Positions 41,071-50,250 of a stretch of DNA of 64,000 nt are shown here, in pieces. The notes below the pieces were generated by a model. That model was not told the origin of the DNA, ran no database searches, and worked only from the letters and a program-made list of their open reading frames with translations. The position numbers and the translations under genes are program-made. This DNA comes from Poriferisocius sp965200775 (GTDB lineage: Bacteria > Actinomycetota > Acidimicrobiia > Acidimicrobiales > Bin134), in the NCBI GenBank assembly GCA_965200775.1, contig OZ241383.1:2170001-2234000 (forward strand), read 5' to 3'. Position 1 is the first letter of the stretch, and each line of letters opens with the position of its first letter.

Positions 41071-42074
41071 GTCGTTTGCTCCTTGGCCTGGTTTCCCACC
41101 ACCGCTCGCTCCGCCCCGGTCACAACCAGGAACACGAAGATCCCCAACACCGCTGCGCCGAGCACGCTGGCGAACAGGCGGTCCGGGCCGGTGGTGTAGT
41201 TGAACGCCTCCCGCAGGATCCGCCGCCCGAGCCCGCCTTCCACCCCGGCGGAGATCTCACCCACAATGGCACCCACGATGCTGGCCGTGGCGGCAATCTT
41301 GAACGCTGCAAACAGGAAGGGAAGCGACGCCGGCAGGCGCAGACGCCAGAGTGTCTGGAACCAGCTCGCGGCGTAGGACTCCATCAGCTCGGTATTCTCC
41401 GGGTGGGGCGATTGCAGCCCTCGAAGCCCGTTGACGGCAACCGGGAAGAACGTCAGATAGGTGGCGATTACCGAAACCGACATCCAGTCCTGCCACTCCC
41501 AGGGGAGGAATTCGAAGTTCTTGCGTCCCCAGATCACGATGATCGGGGCGATAGCGATGAGCGGGATTGTCTGGCTGGCGATCACGTAGGGGAGCAGCCC
41601 CTGTTCCAACCGCCGCCACTGGGCCAAAGCCAAGGCTATGGCCAACCCGATCACCAGCCCCACACCAAACCCGACGAACGCCTCCCTCAAGGTGAAGATG
41701 GCCTCCTCGAACAGGATGAGCACGTATTTCCGGTCCTCGCCGCCGGGTGTCTCGCCGAACTGTCCGAGGATGTCGGTTACCGGGGGCAGGTTCAGGTCGT
41801 CGGTGCGAGGCAAAACCGACCCCACTACCGGCCAGTCGTGCTGGCGGTCGTCGATGGCCTGGCCCACCGCCTTGTAACCGGTGTACGCCCCGGCCAGAAG
41901 GGCGAGGAACACGGCGAATGTCACCGTCTGGCGGACAGCGCGCAAGATGGCGGTGCGGCGATCCTCCCGGGCGGCTTCCTGGCGGATGAGCTGGTCGCGA
42001 ACCATCGGATCGACCGGGGGTGAAGCGCTTTTGATCACCTCCATGTCGTCCACCGTGGAACCGCCTTCGGTCAC
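41067..42074 (-). CDS. ABC transporter permease with long N-terminal extension
   Basis: This 335-aa permease has a cytoplasmic N-terminal segment of about 45 residues before the first helix and an extracytoplasmic loop (DDRQHDWPVVGSVLPRTDDLNLPPVTDILGQ). The EAA-like loop is LMESYAASWFQTLWRLRLPASLPFLFAAFK. It is longer than the partner permease. It overlaps the LLM oxidoreductase stop by four bases. Confidence 0.92.
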   Translation of the reverse strand: MTEGGSTVDDMEVIKSASPPVDPMVRDQLIRQEAAREDRRTAILRAVRQTVTFAVFLALLAGAYTGYKAVGQAIDDRQHDWPVVGSVLPRTDDLNLPPVTDILGQFGETPGGEDRKYVLILFEEAIFTLREAFVGFGVGLVIGLAIALALAQWRRLEQGLLPYVIASQTIPLIAIAPIIVIWGRKNFEFLPWEWQDWMSVSVIATYLTFFPVAVNGLRGLQSPHPENTELMESYAASWFQTLWRLRLPASLPFLFAAFKIAATASIVGAIVGEISAGVEGGLGRRILREAFNYTTGPDRLFASVLGAAVLGIFVFLVVTGAERAVVGNQAKEQTT

Positions 42075-43081
42075 CGGTTCAAAGAGCCCATCTGGGGAAT
42101 CACCTGCGAGCTGTAGGCATCGAGGGTCTCGTCCTGCTGGTCGTGCATCAGGTAGATGGCGAATTGATCCACCCCGAGGGATTCGAGCTCGCGCAACCGG
42201 GCCACGTGCGAATCGGCGTCTCCGAGGATGCAGAAGCGATCGATGATCTCGTCGGGGACGAAATCGGTGTGGCTGTGGCCCGCTTTACCGTGGCCGCTGT
42301 AGTCGTAGCCCTCCCGGCCTGCGATGTAGTCGGTGAGCGCCTGGGGAACGCCCGCTCCCTGGCCCCCGTACCGGGCCACCAGATCGGCGACGTGATTGCC
42401 CACCATGCCACCGAACCACCGGCACTGCTCCCGCTGATGCTCGATGTTATCGCCCACATAGGCCGGGGCCGCCACGCATATGTACAGGTCGGCCGGGTCG
42501 CGGCCGGCGTCGGAAGCCGCCTGGCGGACAGCGCCGATGGTCCATTCAGCAATGGACGGATCGGCGAGCTGGAGGATGAAACCGTCGGTCTCGCTTCCGC
42601 ACAGGTTTAGCGCCTTCGGTCCGTAGGCCGCCATCAACATCTTGAGTTCCGACTCCCCTGCCCACGGGAAGTGTTGCCGGGTGTTGTTGTAGGTGGTCTC
42701 CCGCCCCTCGGCCAGGTCCTTTATCACCCGCATCGACTCCTGCAAGGTGGCCAGGGTGCAGGGAGTTCGGCCGATAACCCGCATGGCGGAGTCGCCCCGG
42801 CCGATGCCGCAGACCGTCCGGTCGCCGAACATCTCGTTCAGGGTGGCGAACATCGAAGCGATAACCGTCCAGTCGCGGGTTCCGGGGTTGGTGACCATGG
42901 GCCCCACGATCATGTGATCGGTGGCCGACAGCATCTGGCTGTAGATCACGAAGGGTTCCTGCCACAGCACATGGCTGTCGAACGTCCAGCCGTATGTGAA
43001 CCCGAGCGCCTCGGCCCGCTGGGCCAGCTCCACAACCCGCCGGGCCGGAGGATCGGTTTGCAGGACAACGCCGAAATCCAT
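42071..43081 (-). CDS. LLM-class F420-dependent oxidoreductase (CPS_4043-like)
   Basis: This 336-aa luciferase-like TIM barrel protein begins MDFGVVLQTDPPARRVVELAQRAE, with TFDSHVLWQEPFVIYSQML, VGPMVTNPGTRDWTVIASMFATLNEMFGDRTVCGIGRGDSA and QCRWFGGMVGNHVADLVARYG. This pattern matches a subgroup that I recall in gene clusters for hydantoin/pyrimidine breakdown. Cofactor F420 use is expected in this group and taxon but not proven. It lies between the catabolic enzymes and the importer, tightly coupled to the latter. Confidence 0.9.
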   Translation of the reverse strand: MDFGVVLQTDPPARRVVELAQRAEALGFTYGWTFDSHVLWQEPFVIYSQMLSATDHMIVGPMVTNPGTRDWTVIASMFATLNEMFGDRTVCGIGRGDSAMRVIGRTPCTLATLQESMRVIKDLAEGRETTYNNTRQHFPWAGESELKMLMAAYGPKALNLCGSETDGFILQLADPSIAEWTIGAVRQAASDAGRDPADLYICVAAPAYVGDNIEHQREQCRWFGGMVGNHVADLVARYGGQGAGVPQALTDYIAGREGYDYSGHGKAGHSHTDFVPDEIIDRFCILGDADSHVARLRELESLGVDQFAIYLMHDQQDETLDAYSSQVIPQMGSLNR

Positions 43082-43160
43082 GACTACTCCTCTTCTAGTC
43101 CTTCTCCACCGTGGAGCACGGCTGTTGCGCCGAACCGAACTCCGCCATCACAACCCAATC

Positions 43161-44648
43161 TCACTGGTTGGTGGGGAAGCCCAGGTCCACCGAGCTGGAA
43201 GCCGGATCGGGCCAGCGGGAGGTCAACACCTTGGGCCGGGTGTAGAAGCGGATTCCCTCGGGGCCGTACATGGTGGTGTCGCCGAACAGCGACTCCTTCC
43301 ACCCCCCGAACGAGTGGTAGCCCACCGGAACCGGGACCGGGACGTTGATCCCCACCATGCCAGCGTCGGCGTCCTCTTGGAACTGGCGGGCCGCGCCCCC
43401 GTCCCGGGTGAAGATGGCCGCACCGTTGCCCCACGGGTTGTCGGCGATGAGCTGCACCGCCTCGGCGTAGGAGTCGCATCGAACGACGCACAGCACCGGG
43501 CCGAAGATCTCGTCACGGTAGGCGTCCATGTCGGGGGTGACGTTGTCGAGCAACGACACTCCGAGGAAGAAGCCGTCGCCGTCGAACTGGAGATCACGAC
43601 CGTCCACCACGACGGTGGCTCCCTGCTCGGCAGCGGAGCCGATGTAACCGGCCACCTTGTCCCGGTGCTGGCCTGTGATCAACGGCCCCATGTCGGAGGC
43701 CGGGTCGGTGCCCTCTCCGATCACCAGCTTCTCCATGCGAATCTTGACCGCTTCCACCAGGGAATCGGCCACATCGCCCACAGCGGCCACCACAGAGATG
43801 GCCATGCACCGCTCGCCGGCAGAGCCGTAGGCGGCAGACACGGCCGAGTCGGCGGCCAGCTCGACATCGGCATCGGGAAGCACGACCATGTGGTTCTTGG
43901 CCCCGCCCAGCGCCTGCACCCGCTTCCCGTGCGAAGTCCCCGTGGTGTACACGTAGCGGGCGATGGGCGTGGACCCAACGAAGCTCACCGCTTTCACATC
44001 GGGGTGCTCCAGCAGCCGATCCACGGCCACCTTGTCGCCGTTCACCAGGTTCAACACGCCGGGCGGGAACCCCGCTTGCTGGAACAGCTCGGCCACGAAC
44101 ATGGGGGCCGACGGATCACGCTCCGACGGCTTGAGCACGAACGTGTTCCCGCAGGCGATGGCGTTGGGGGCCATCCACAATGGGACCATGGCCGGGAAGT
44201 TGAACGGGGTTATCCCAGCCACCACACCCAGGGGCCGGCGCACGGTGTAAACGTCGACGCCGGTGGAGGCCATCTCGTTGTAGCTCCCCTTGAGGTGCTG
44301 TGCCAGGTCGCAGGCGTACTCGATGTTCTCGATACCCCGGGACACCTCCCCCATGGCGTCGCTGAACACCTTGCCGTGCTCGGCGGTGAGGAGCTTGGCG
44401 ATCTGCTCGGCGTTGTCCACCACCAGGTTGCGGAAGGCGTACATGAGCTTGGTGCGCCGGGCCACCGAGGTCTGACCCCACTCCTGGTAAGCGGCCTGCG
44501 CCGAAGCCACCGCCGAGTCGACCTCGTCTGCGGAAGCCAGCGACAGCACGCCGGTCTGCTGTCCGGTGGCCGGGTTGTACACCGGCGAGGTGCGGCCCGA
44601 CTCCCCCACGACTGTCCGCCCGCCGATGAGATGGTGGATGTCACGCAT
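43161..44648 (-). CDS. mmsA: (Methyl)malonate-semialdehyde dehydrogenase (CoA-acylating)
   Basis: This 495-aa aldehyde dehydrogenase has the CoA-acylating subgroup feature of the catalytic cysteine in AYGSAGERCMAIS, NAD-binding TPFNFPAMVPLWM and GSTPIARYVY, and a C-terminal SFGGWKESLFGD. Unlike typical ALDHs it lacks the general base Glu near the usual LGGK position (ALGGAKNHMVV), as in MmsA. Next to a beta-alanine-type aminotransferase it would convert malonate semialdehyde to acetyl-CoA and CO2. Confidence 0.93.
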   Translation of the reverse strand: MRDIHHLIGGRTVVGESGRTSPVYNPATGQQTGVLSLASADEVDSAVASAQAAYQEWGQTSVARRTKLMYAFRNLVVDNAEQIAKLLTAEHGKVFSDAMGEVSRGIENIEYACDLAQHLKGSYNEMASTGVDVYTVRRPLGVVAGITPFNFPAMVPLWMAPNAIACGNTFVLKPSERDPSAPMFVAELFQQAGFPPGVLNLVNGDKVAVDRLLEHPDVKAVSFVGSTPIARYVYTTGTSHGKRVQALGGAKNHMVVLPDADVELAADSAVSAAYGSAGERCMAISVVAAVGDVADSLVEAVKIRMEKLVIGEGTDPASDMGPLITGQHRDKVAGYIGSAAEQGATVVVDGRDLQFDGDGFFLGVSLLDNVTPDMDAYRDEIFGPVLCVVRCDSYAEAVQLIADNPWGNGAAIFTRDGGAARQFQEDADAGMVGINVPVPVPVGYHSFGGWKESLFGDTTMYGPEGIRFYTRPKVLTSRWPDPASSSVDLGFPTNQ

Positions 44649-44682
44649 GCGATCTCCGTTCCGGTTGGTCGATTCTCTACGA

Positions 44683-46092
44683 CTAGATCAAGTAGGAGCT
44701 GAGGCCCCGGCGCAGGAACCGACCGTCGCCCTTGGCCCCCAGGTATTGGTGATCGTCAACGATGACCCGGCCCCTCGACAACACGGTATCCACGTGGCCC
44801 GTAACCTCGATCCCCTCGTAGGCCGAATGGTCGAGGTTCATGTGGTGGTTGTCCACGCTGATGGTCCACGTGGCGGTGGGGTCGTAGATCACCACGTCGG
44901 CGTCGGCACCGGGCTGGATCACACCTTTGCGGGGGTAGAGGCCCATCATGCGAGCGGGCGTGGTTGAGCACAGCTCCACCCACCGGGGCAGGGTGATCTC
45001 CCCGGTGACCACCCCCTGATAGATCATGTCCATCCGGTGCTCGACCCCGCCGATGCCGTTGGGAATGGCCCGGAAGTCGCCGACACCCAGCTCCTTCTGC
45101 TCCTTCATGCAGAACGGGCAGTGGTCGGTGGACACCACCGATAGGTCGTTGGTGCGCAGCCCCTTCCACAGTTCGTCCTGATGGTGCTCGTGGCGGGGAC
45201 GGATGGGGGTGGAACACACGTAGGCCGCCCCGTCCCAACCCTGGTCGAGGTGCTCCTCAAGGCTGAAGTACAGGTACTGGGGGCAGGTCTCCGCGAACAC
45301 GTTGGCCCCGTCGTTGCGAGCGGCGGCCACCTGCTCCAACGCCTGCTTGGCCGAGAGATGAACGATGTAGAGGGGCGCGGCCCCCACCTTGGCCAACTGG
45401 ATGGCCCGGTGGGTGGCCTCCGACTCGAACTCGGCCCGCCGCACGTAACCGTGGTTGACCGGGTCGGTGTCGCCCCGCTCGAAGGCCTGCTCGGCCAGCA
45501 CGTCGATGGCGATCCCGTTCTCGGCGTGCATCATCAACAACCCACCGTTGCCGGCGCACTGCTGCATGGCCCGCAGGATCTGGCCGTCATCGCTGTAGAA
45601 GACACCGGGGTAGGCCATGAACAGCTTGAAGCTGGTGACCCCCTCGTTCACCAGCAGGTCCATCTCCTTCAGGGCCGCGTCGGTCACGTCCCCGATAATC
45701 ATGTGAAAGCCGTAGTCGATGGCGCACTGGCCCTCGGCCAGCTCGAGGCGGGCCTCGAAGCACTCCCGCACGTCGAGCCCGTAGCTCTGGGTGGCGAAGT
45801 CCACGATGGTGGTGGTGCCTCCCCAGGCCGCGGCCCGGGTGCCCGACTCGAAATCATCGGACGCCACCGTGCCGCCAAACGGCAGCTCCATGTGGGTGTG
45901 GACGTCAACCCCGCCAGGGACAACCAGCTTGCCGCCGGCGTCGATCACCCGGTCGGCCCCGTTCTCCGCCGATTGGGCCAAGTCCGAACCGGGTTGCAGG
46001 ACAGCGGCGATCACCTCTCCGTCGATCAGCACATCGGCCGGGTCGGCTCCGGTGGACGACACCAGGGTTCCGTTCTTGATGAGGATTGTCAC
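44683..46092 (-). CDS. hydA: Dihydropyrimidinase / D-hydantoinase
   Basis: This 469-aa cyclic amidohydrolase opens dihydrouracil or dihydrothymine rings. Zinc ligands are in DVHTHMELPFGG, the carboxylated lysine in VTSFKLFMAYPG, and histidines in LLMMHAENG and LYIVHLSAKQALE; STDHCPFC holds the metal-binding Asp. It heads the ring-opening step with the downstream beta-ureidopropionase and aminotransferase genes on the same strand. The oxidoreductase that makes dihydropyrimidine is not in the window. Confidence 0.95.
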   Translation of the reverse strand: MTILIKNGTLVSSTGADPADVLIDGEVIAAVLQPGSDLAQSAENGADRVIDAGGKLVVPGGVDVHTHMELPFGGTVASDDFESGTRAAAWGGTTTIVDFATQSYGLDVRECFEARLELAEGQCAIDYGFHMIIGDVTDAALKEMDLLVNEGVTSFKLFMAYPGVFYSDDGQILRAMQQCAGNGGLLMMHAENGIAIDVLAEQAFERGDTDPVNHGYVRRAEFESEATHRAIQLAKVGAAPLYIVHLSAKQALEQVAAARNDGANVFAETCPQYLYFSLEEHLDQGWDGAAYVCSTPIRPRHEHHQDELWKGLRTNDLSVVSTDHCPFCMKEQKELGVGDFRAIPNGIGGVEHRMDMIYQGVVTGEITLPRWVELCSTTPARMMGLYPRKGVIQPGADADVVIYDPTATWTISVDNHHMNLDHSAYEGIEVTGHVDTVLSRGRVIVDDHQYLGAKGDGRFLRRGLSSYLI

Positions 46093-46096
46093 GGCG

Positions 46097-47407
46097 TTAG
46101 ACCTCCTGGTCGATTTCAGCGATGGTGTCGAGGACAGCGGAGACTCCTTCGTCGATCTCAGCCTCGGTCACGTCGAGCATCGGGGTAATGCGCAGGGCAT
46201 TGCCGTAGAGACCCCCCTTCCCCACCAGCAGGCCCCGCCGCTTGCAACCCTCGAGCAGCTCGGTGGCCCGGGCGGGGTCGGGTTCGATGGAGCCCGGTGC
46301 CACGATCTCGATGGCCTGCATGAGGCCCCGGCCCCGCAGCTCGGCGATCCACGGTGTTCGGTCCACTACCGGTTGCAGGGCGGCTGCCAACCGCCGGCCC
46401 ATGCGCAAGGCATTGCCCTGGAGATCGTTCTCCTGTACGTACCTGAGGGTGGCCAACCCGGCCGCGGTAGACAGCGGGTTGCCGCCGAACGTGGAGAAGC
46501 TCAACGCGGTGATGGTGTCCATGATCTCGGCCCGGGCCACGATGCCGGCCAGCGTGATCCCGTTGCCCACTCCTTTGGCGAAGGTGAGCATGTCGGGAAC
46601 GATGCCGTGGGCCTGGTAGCCCCAGAAGTGCTCGCCGGTGCGTCCCCAGCCTGTTTGGACCTCGTCGCTCACGAACAGGATCCCGTGGTTGGCCAGCACC
46701 TTGTGCAACGACCCGAAGAACCCGTCGGGCGGGGTGGCGAACCCGCCGACCCCCTGGATGGGCTCGGCGATGAGGCAGGCCGCGTCACCCGCCGTCATCA
46801 TGTCGATGACCTGCTGGAGGTCGTCGGTGCAGGCGTCGACGAACTCCTCGTCTCCTAGGTCCCGGAACGGGCTGCGCAGCCTGTACGGGCCGTGAACGAA
46901 GTTAACCGACAGCCCGGAAATAGCCGTCGACGACCACGACGAGTGCGATGTGATGGCCTGGGCGGTGAACGAGCGGCCGTGGTAGCTGTTGCGCATGGCC
47001 AGCACTTCGTTGGACTTGCGGTAGCTGGTGGCCAAAAGGATGGCGGTGTCGTTGGCCTCAGACCCAGAAGTGGTGAAGAACACCCGAGCGTCGGGGATGC
47101 CGCTCACCGCGGCGATCTCCTCGGCCAGCTCGATCATCGGCTCACTGAGGTAGAGCGTCGAGGTGTGCAACACCTTGGCCGCTTGCGCCTGCACCGCCTC
47201 GGTTATCGCCGGGTTGTTGTGACCCACCATGGTGGTGAGAACGCCGCCGAAGAAGTCAAGGTACCGGTTGCCCTCCACGTCCCACACGTAGCCCCCCTGG
47301 CCCTGGTCGATGCTTATGGGCTCGGCGTAGAGGGGGTGGAGAAACGAGGGGAGAATGGCCCGGTAACGATCGTGAAGATCGGCGTTGGTGGTGTTGACCG
47401 CCGTCAT
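46097..47407 (-). CDS. Class III aminotransferase (beta-alanine:pyruvate or similar)
   Basis: This 436-aa PLP enzyme has the class III pattern: YVWDVEGNRYLDFFGGVLTTMVGH, FFTTSGSEANDTAILLA, RNSYHGRSF, LFVSDEVQTGWGRTGEHFWG and the PLP lysine in DMLTFAKGVGNGITLAGIV. In this cluster it would transaminate beta-alanine or 3-aminoisobutyrate to the semialdehyde used by the mmsA product. It lies between the nitrilase-family gene and hydA with very short gaps. Confidence 0.92.
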   Translation of the reverse strand: MTAVNTTNADLHDRYRAILPSFLHPLYAEPISIDQGQGGYVWDVEGNRYLDFFGGVLTTMVGHNNPAITEAVQAQAAKVLHTSTLYLSEPMIELAEEIAAVSGIPDARVFFTTSGSEANDTAILLATSYRKSNEVLAMRNSYHGRSFTAQAITSHSSWSSTAISGLSVNFVHGPYRLRSPFRDLGDEEFVDACTDDLQQVIDMMTAGDAACLIAEPIQGVGGFATPPDGFFGSLHKVLANHGILFVSDEVQTGWGRTGEHFWGYQAHGIVPDMLTFAKGVGNGITLAGIVARAEIMDTITALSFSTFGGNPLSTAAGLATLRYVQENDLQGNALRMGRRLAAALQPVVDRTPWIAELRGRGLMQAIEIVAPGSIEPDPARATELLEGCKRRGLLVGKGGLYGNALRITPMLDVTEAEIDEGVSAVLDTIAEIDQEV

Positions 47408-47417
47408 TGCCGCCTGC

Positions 47418-48260
47418 TCACGCTTGAGTGAGAGGCCCGTACATGTCGGGACGGCGGTCGCGGTAGAAGGCCCACTGGTTGCGGGTCTCCTCGATGAGGC
47501 CGTAGTCCAGGTCCCGGATTACCAGCTCCTCGTTGCGATCCGACGCCGGGTCGTCGACAAACTGGCCTCGCGGGGTGGCGAAGTACGACGTGCCGTAGAA
47601 GTCGTTGCTGCCCAGAGGCTCTACGCCCACCCGGTTGATGGCTCCGACGAAGTACATGTTGGCCGCTGCCGAGGCGGTCTGCTCCAGCTTCCACAGGTAG
47701 GCCGAGAGGCCCCTGCTGGTAGCCGAGGGGTTGAAAACCACCTGCGCTCCGTTCAGGCCGAGGGCCCGCCAACCCTCGGGGAAGTGGCGGTCGTAGCAGA
47801 TGTACACACCCACCTTGCCCACTGCGGTGTCGAACACCGGGTACCCGAGGTTGCCGGGACGGAAGTAGAACTTCTCCCAGAATCCCTGCACCTGGGGAAT
47901 GTGGGTTTTGCGGTACTTGCCCAGGTAGGTCCCGTCGGCGTCGATCACCGCCGCTGTGTTGTAGAGGATGCCGGGCTGTTCCTCCTCGTACATCGGCAGC
48001 ACCAACACCATCTGGTGCTTGGCGGCCACCTCCTGGAACCTCTTGGTGGTGGGGCCGTCGGGGATGGCCTCGGCGTAGCTGTAATACTCGGCCTCCTGCA
48101 CCTGGCAGAAGTAGGGGCCGTAGAAGAGCTCCTGGAAGCACATCACCTGGGTGCCAGCTGCAGCGGCCTCGGCCACGTACTTCTCGTGGAGCTCGATCAT
48201 CGACTCCTGGTCACCGGTCCAGGCGGTTTGCACCACTGCGGCCCTGACGATTCGGGACAT
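47418..48260 (-). CDS. Beta-ureidopropionase-like carbon-nitrogen hydrolase
   Basis: This 280-aa nitrilase superfamily amidase has the catalytic triad Glu (VMCFQELFYGPYF), Lys (GKYRKTHIPQ) and Cys (VGVYICYDRHFPEGWRALGL). The group hydrolyses N-carbamoyl-beta-alanine to beta-alanine, the step after dihydropyrimidinase. The ATG at 48260 is preceded by GGGAGG. It is the first gene of the pyrimidine catabolic run; an upstream region of 180 bp probably holds the promoter. Confidence 0.93.
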   Translation of the reverse strand: MSRIVRAAVVQTAWTGDQESMIELHEKYVAEAAAAGTQVMCFQELFYGPYFCQVQEAEYYSYAEAIPDGPTTKRFQEVAAKHQMVLVLPMYEEEQPGILYNTAAVIDADGTYLGKYRKTHIPQVQGFWEKFYFRPGNLGYPVFDTAVGKVGVYICYDRHFPEGWRALGLNGAQVVFNPSATSRGLSAYLWKLEQTASAAANMYFVGAINRVGVEPLGSNDFYGTSYFATPRGQFVDDPASDRNEELVIRDLDYGLIEETRNQWAFYRDRRPDMYGPLTQA

Positions 48261-48441
48261 GGTGTACCTCCCCAACTAAGGGCTACCGTGCCGCCAACGA
48301 CCGGCACCAAATGGCACGCCGCCGACAACACGGTACGATTTCGTAAACCTCCGATTATGCCCTACCGGGATCGGCATGCGCCAGAGGCTTATCCGCCGAT
48401 GCCACCGGGGTTGACGCCCGTAGGCTCCCCGTACTCCGGGG

Positions 48442-50187
48442 CTACCGGGTGCCCCGCACCAACCGGCCGGGGCGGGCCCCGGTGTCGGTTCCTTTGCGGC
48501 GGGTCACCTCACCGGCCACCACGGTGGCGGCGTAGCCCTCGGCTATCTGGTCCAGGCGGCGGCCTCCGGCGGGCAGATCGTGAACCACCCGGGGCGACCG
48601 CAGGGTGAGCGCCCGGTGGTCGATCACGTTGATGTCGGCCCGCTTGCCCACCTCCAGCGTGCCCCGGTCGCCCAACCCGTACAGGGTGGCTGTGTCGTGG
48701 GTTTGCTTGCGGACCACCCATTCCAAGGGGAGCTGCTCGCCCCGAGACCGGTCCCTGGTCCAGTGGGTGAGCATGAAGGTGGGAATGGAGGCGTCGCAGA
48801 TCATCCCGCAGTGGGCCCCGCCGTCGGACAGGCCCGACACGCCCGCCGGATGCAGCAACTGCTCCCGGATCACGTCGTGGTTCTCGTCGTGGTAGTTGAA
48901 CAGGGGCAGCATCAAAAGGGCGTGGCCGTCGTTTTCCAGACAGAGGTCGTACAGCATCTCCAGCGGTTCCATACCCCGGGCGGCAGCCAGCTCTGCCACG
49001 GTGTAGTCGCGGGTCGGCTCGTAGTCGGGTGGGTCGCCGATCACGTACAGCTTGTGGACCATCGACGCCACCAACCGGGGCATCTGGTCGAACAGCACCG
49101 AGGGATCGGGGGGCAGGTCGTCCTCGGCCAGGATGGCGGCCCGCACCTCGGGGCGACGCAGCTCTGCCACCATCTCGTCGAACGGGAGATGAGCCCGCGA
49201 CGCGAACGTGGGCCGCTTGGCGAAGGCATGGTTGGTCTGCAACCCGACCAGCATCCCGAAGGGACGCCCAGCCACCTGGGGATACACCCGGGCACCTTCG
49301 TCAACCGCTCGCAGCGATTCGTCCATCATCTCCCGCCACAGGTCGGGAGCGGCGTCCACCTGCAACAGGGCGAACGAAACCGGCACGTCAAAGCGGGCCG
49401 ACAGGCGGCGCATCCAGTCCATCTCCTTGGGCGGGGCCACCAGGTCGAGCCCGGCCGCTCCCGCCGGGGCCAGCTCGAACACCCCGGAACCGGCGTCTGC
49501 CAATGCCCGGCCCAAACCGAACAGCTCGTCCTCGGCGGCGAACGTGCCCGGCACCGGCTCGCCGTCTATTGCTCTGTGGCCCAGCGTGCGGGAGGTGGAC
49601 ACCCCTAGCGCTCCGGCCTCGATGGCCTCGCGCACGATGGCGTACATGGCCTCGATGTCGGCGGGGGTGGCAGGCTCGTTGCGGGCCCCCCGCTCGCCCA
49701 TCACGTAGCCCCGCACCGCGCCGTGAGCCACCTGAGCGGCCACGTCGATAGACAGGCGGCGCTGCTCCACCACGTCGAGGTACTCGGGGAAACTCTCCCA
49801 CCCCCACGAGATTCCCTCCGACAAAGCCGCTCCGGGGATGTCCTCCACCCCCTCCATGAGCTGGATGAGCCACTCCTCGGTACCGGGCCGCACCGGGGCG
49901 AACCCCACCCCGCAGTTGCCCATGACCACGGTGGTGACGCCGTGGTTGGACGACGGCTGAAGCATGTCGTCCCAGGTCACCTGGCCGTCGTAGTGGGTGT
50001 GGCAATCCACGAAACCGGGGGTCACCAACAGCCCTGCCCCTTCGATAACCTCGGCCCCCTCGGGTGCGGGCCCGCCGCTGCGGTCCACCACCGCAACCTT
50101 GCCGTCCCTCACCCCGATATGGCCCTCGAACCGGTCGGCGCCGGTTCCGTCAACCACCGTGCCGTTGGTAATGACCAGATCCAACAT
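48442..50187 (-). CDS. N-acyl-D-amino-acid deacylase-like amidohydrolase (copy 1)
   Basis: This 581-aa amidohydrolase of the D-aminoacylase/dihydroorotase-like group has zinc-binding VDCHTHYDGQVTWD, TTVVMGNCGVGFAPVRPG, FSTSRT-type region GVSTSRTLGHRAIDG and the C-terminal SDGGAHCGMICDASIPTF with a conserved Asp/His, then ADINVIDH. It may cleave N-acyl-D-amino acids or a related amide. It is followed in the genome by a close paralogue (50251-51984), a tandem duplication. Confidence 0.9.
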   Translation of the reverse strand: MLDLVITNGTVVDGTGADRFEGHIGVRDGKVAVVDRSGGPAPEGAEVIEGAGLLVTPGFVDCHTHYDGQVTWDDMLQPSSNHGVTTVVMGNCGVGFAPVRPGTEEWLIQLMEGVEDIPGAALSEGISWGWESFPEYLDVVEQRRLSIDVAAQVAHGAVRGYVMGERGARNEPATPADIEAMYAIVREAIEAGALGVSTSRTLGHRAIDGEPVPGTFAAEDELFGLGRALADAGSGVFELAPAGAAGLDLVAPPKEMDWMRRLSARFDVPVSFALLQVDAAPDLWREMMDESLRAVDEGARVYPQVAGRPFGMLVGLQTNHAFAKRPTFASRAHLPFDEMVAELRRPEVRAAILAEDDLPPDPSVLFDQMPRLVASMVHKLYVIGDPPDYEPTRDYTVAELAAARGMEPLEMLYDLCLENDGHALLMLPLFNYHDENHDVIREQLLHPAGVSGLSDGGAHCGMICDASIPTFMLTHWTRDRSRGEQLPLEWVVRKQTHDTATLYGLGDRGTLEVGKRADINVIDHRALTLRSPRVVHDLPAGGRRLDQIAEGYAATVVAGEVTRRKGTDTGARPGRLVRGTR

Positions 50188-50250
50188 GGCTTTGCCCCTG
50201 CCTTTCTGCGGGTTGCGCTATTTCTGTTTCCGGGTACTGCCGAACGGTGG

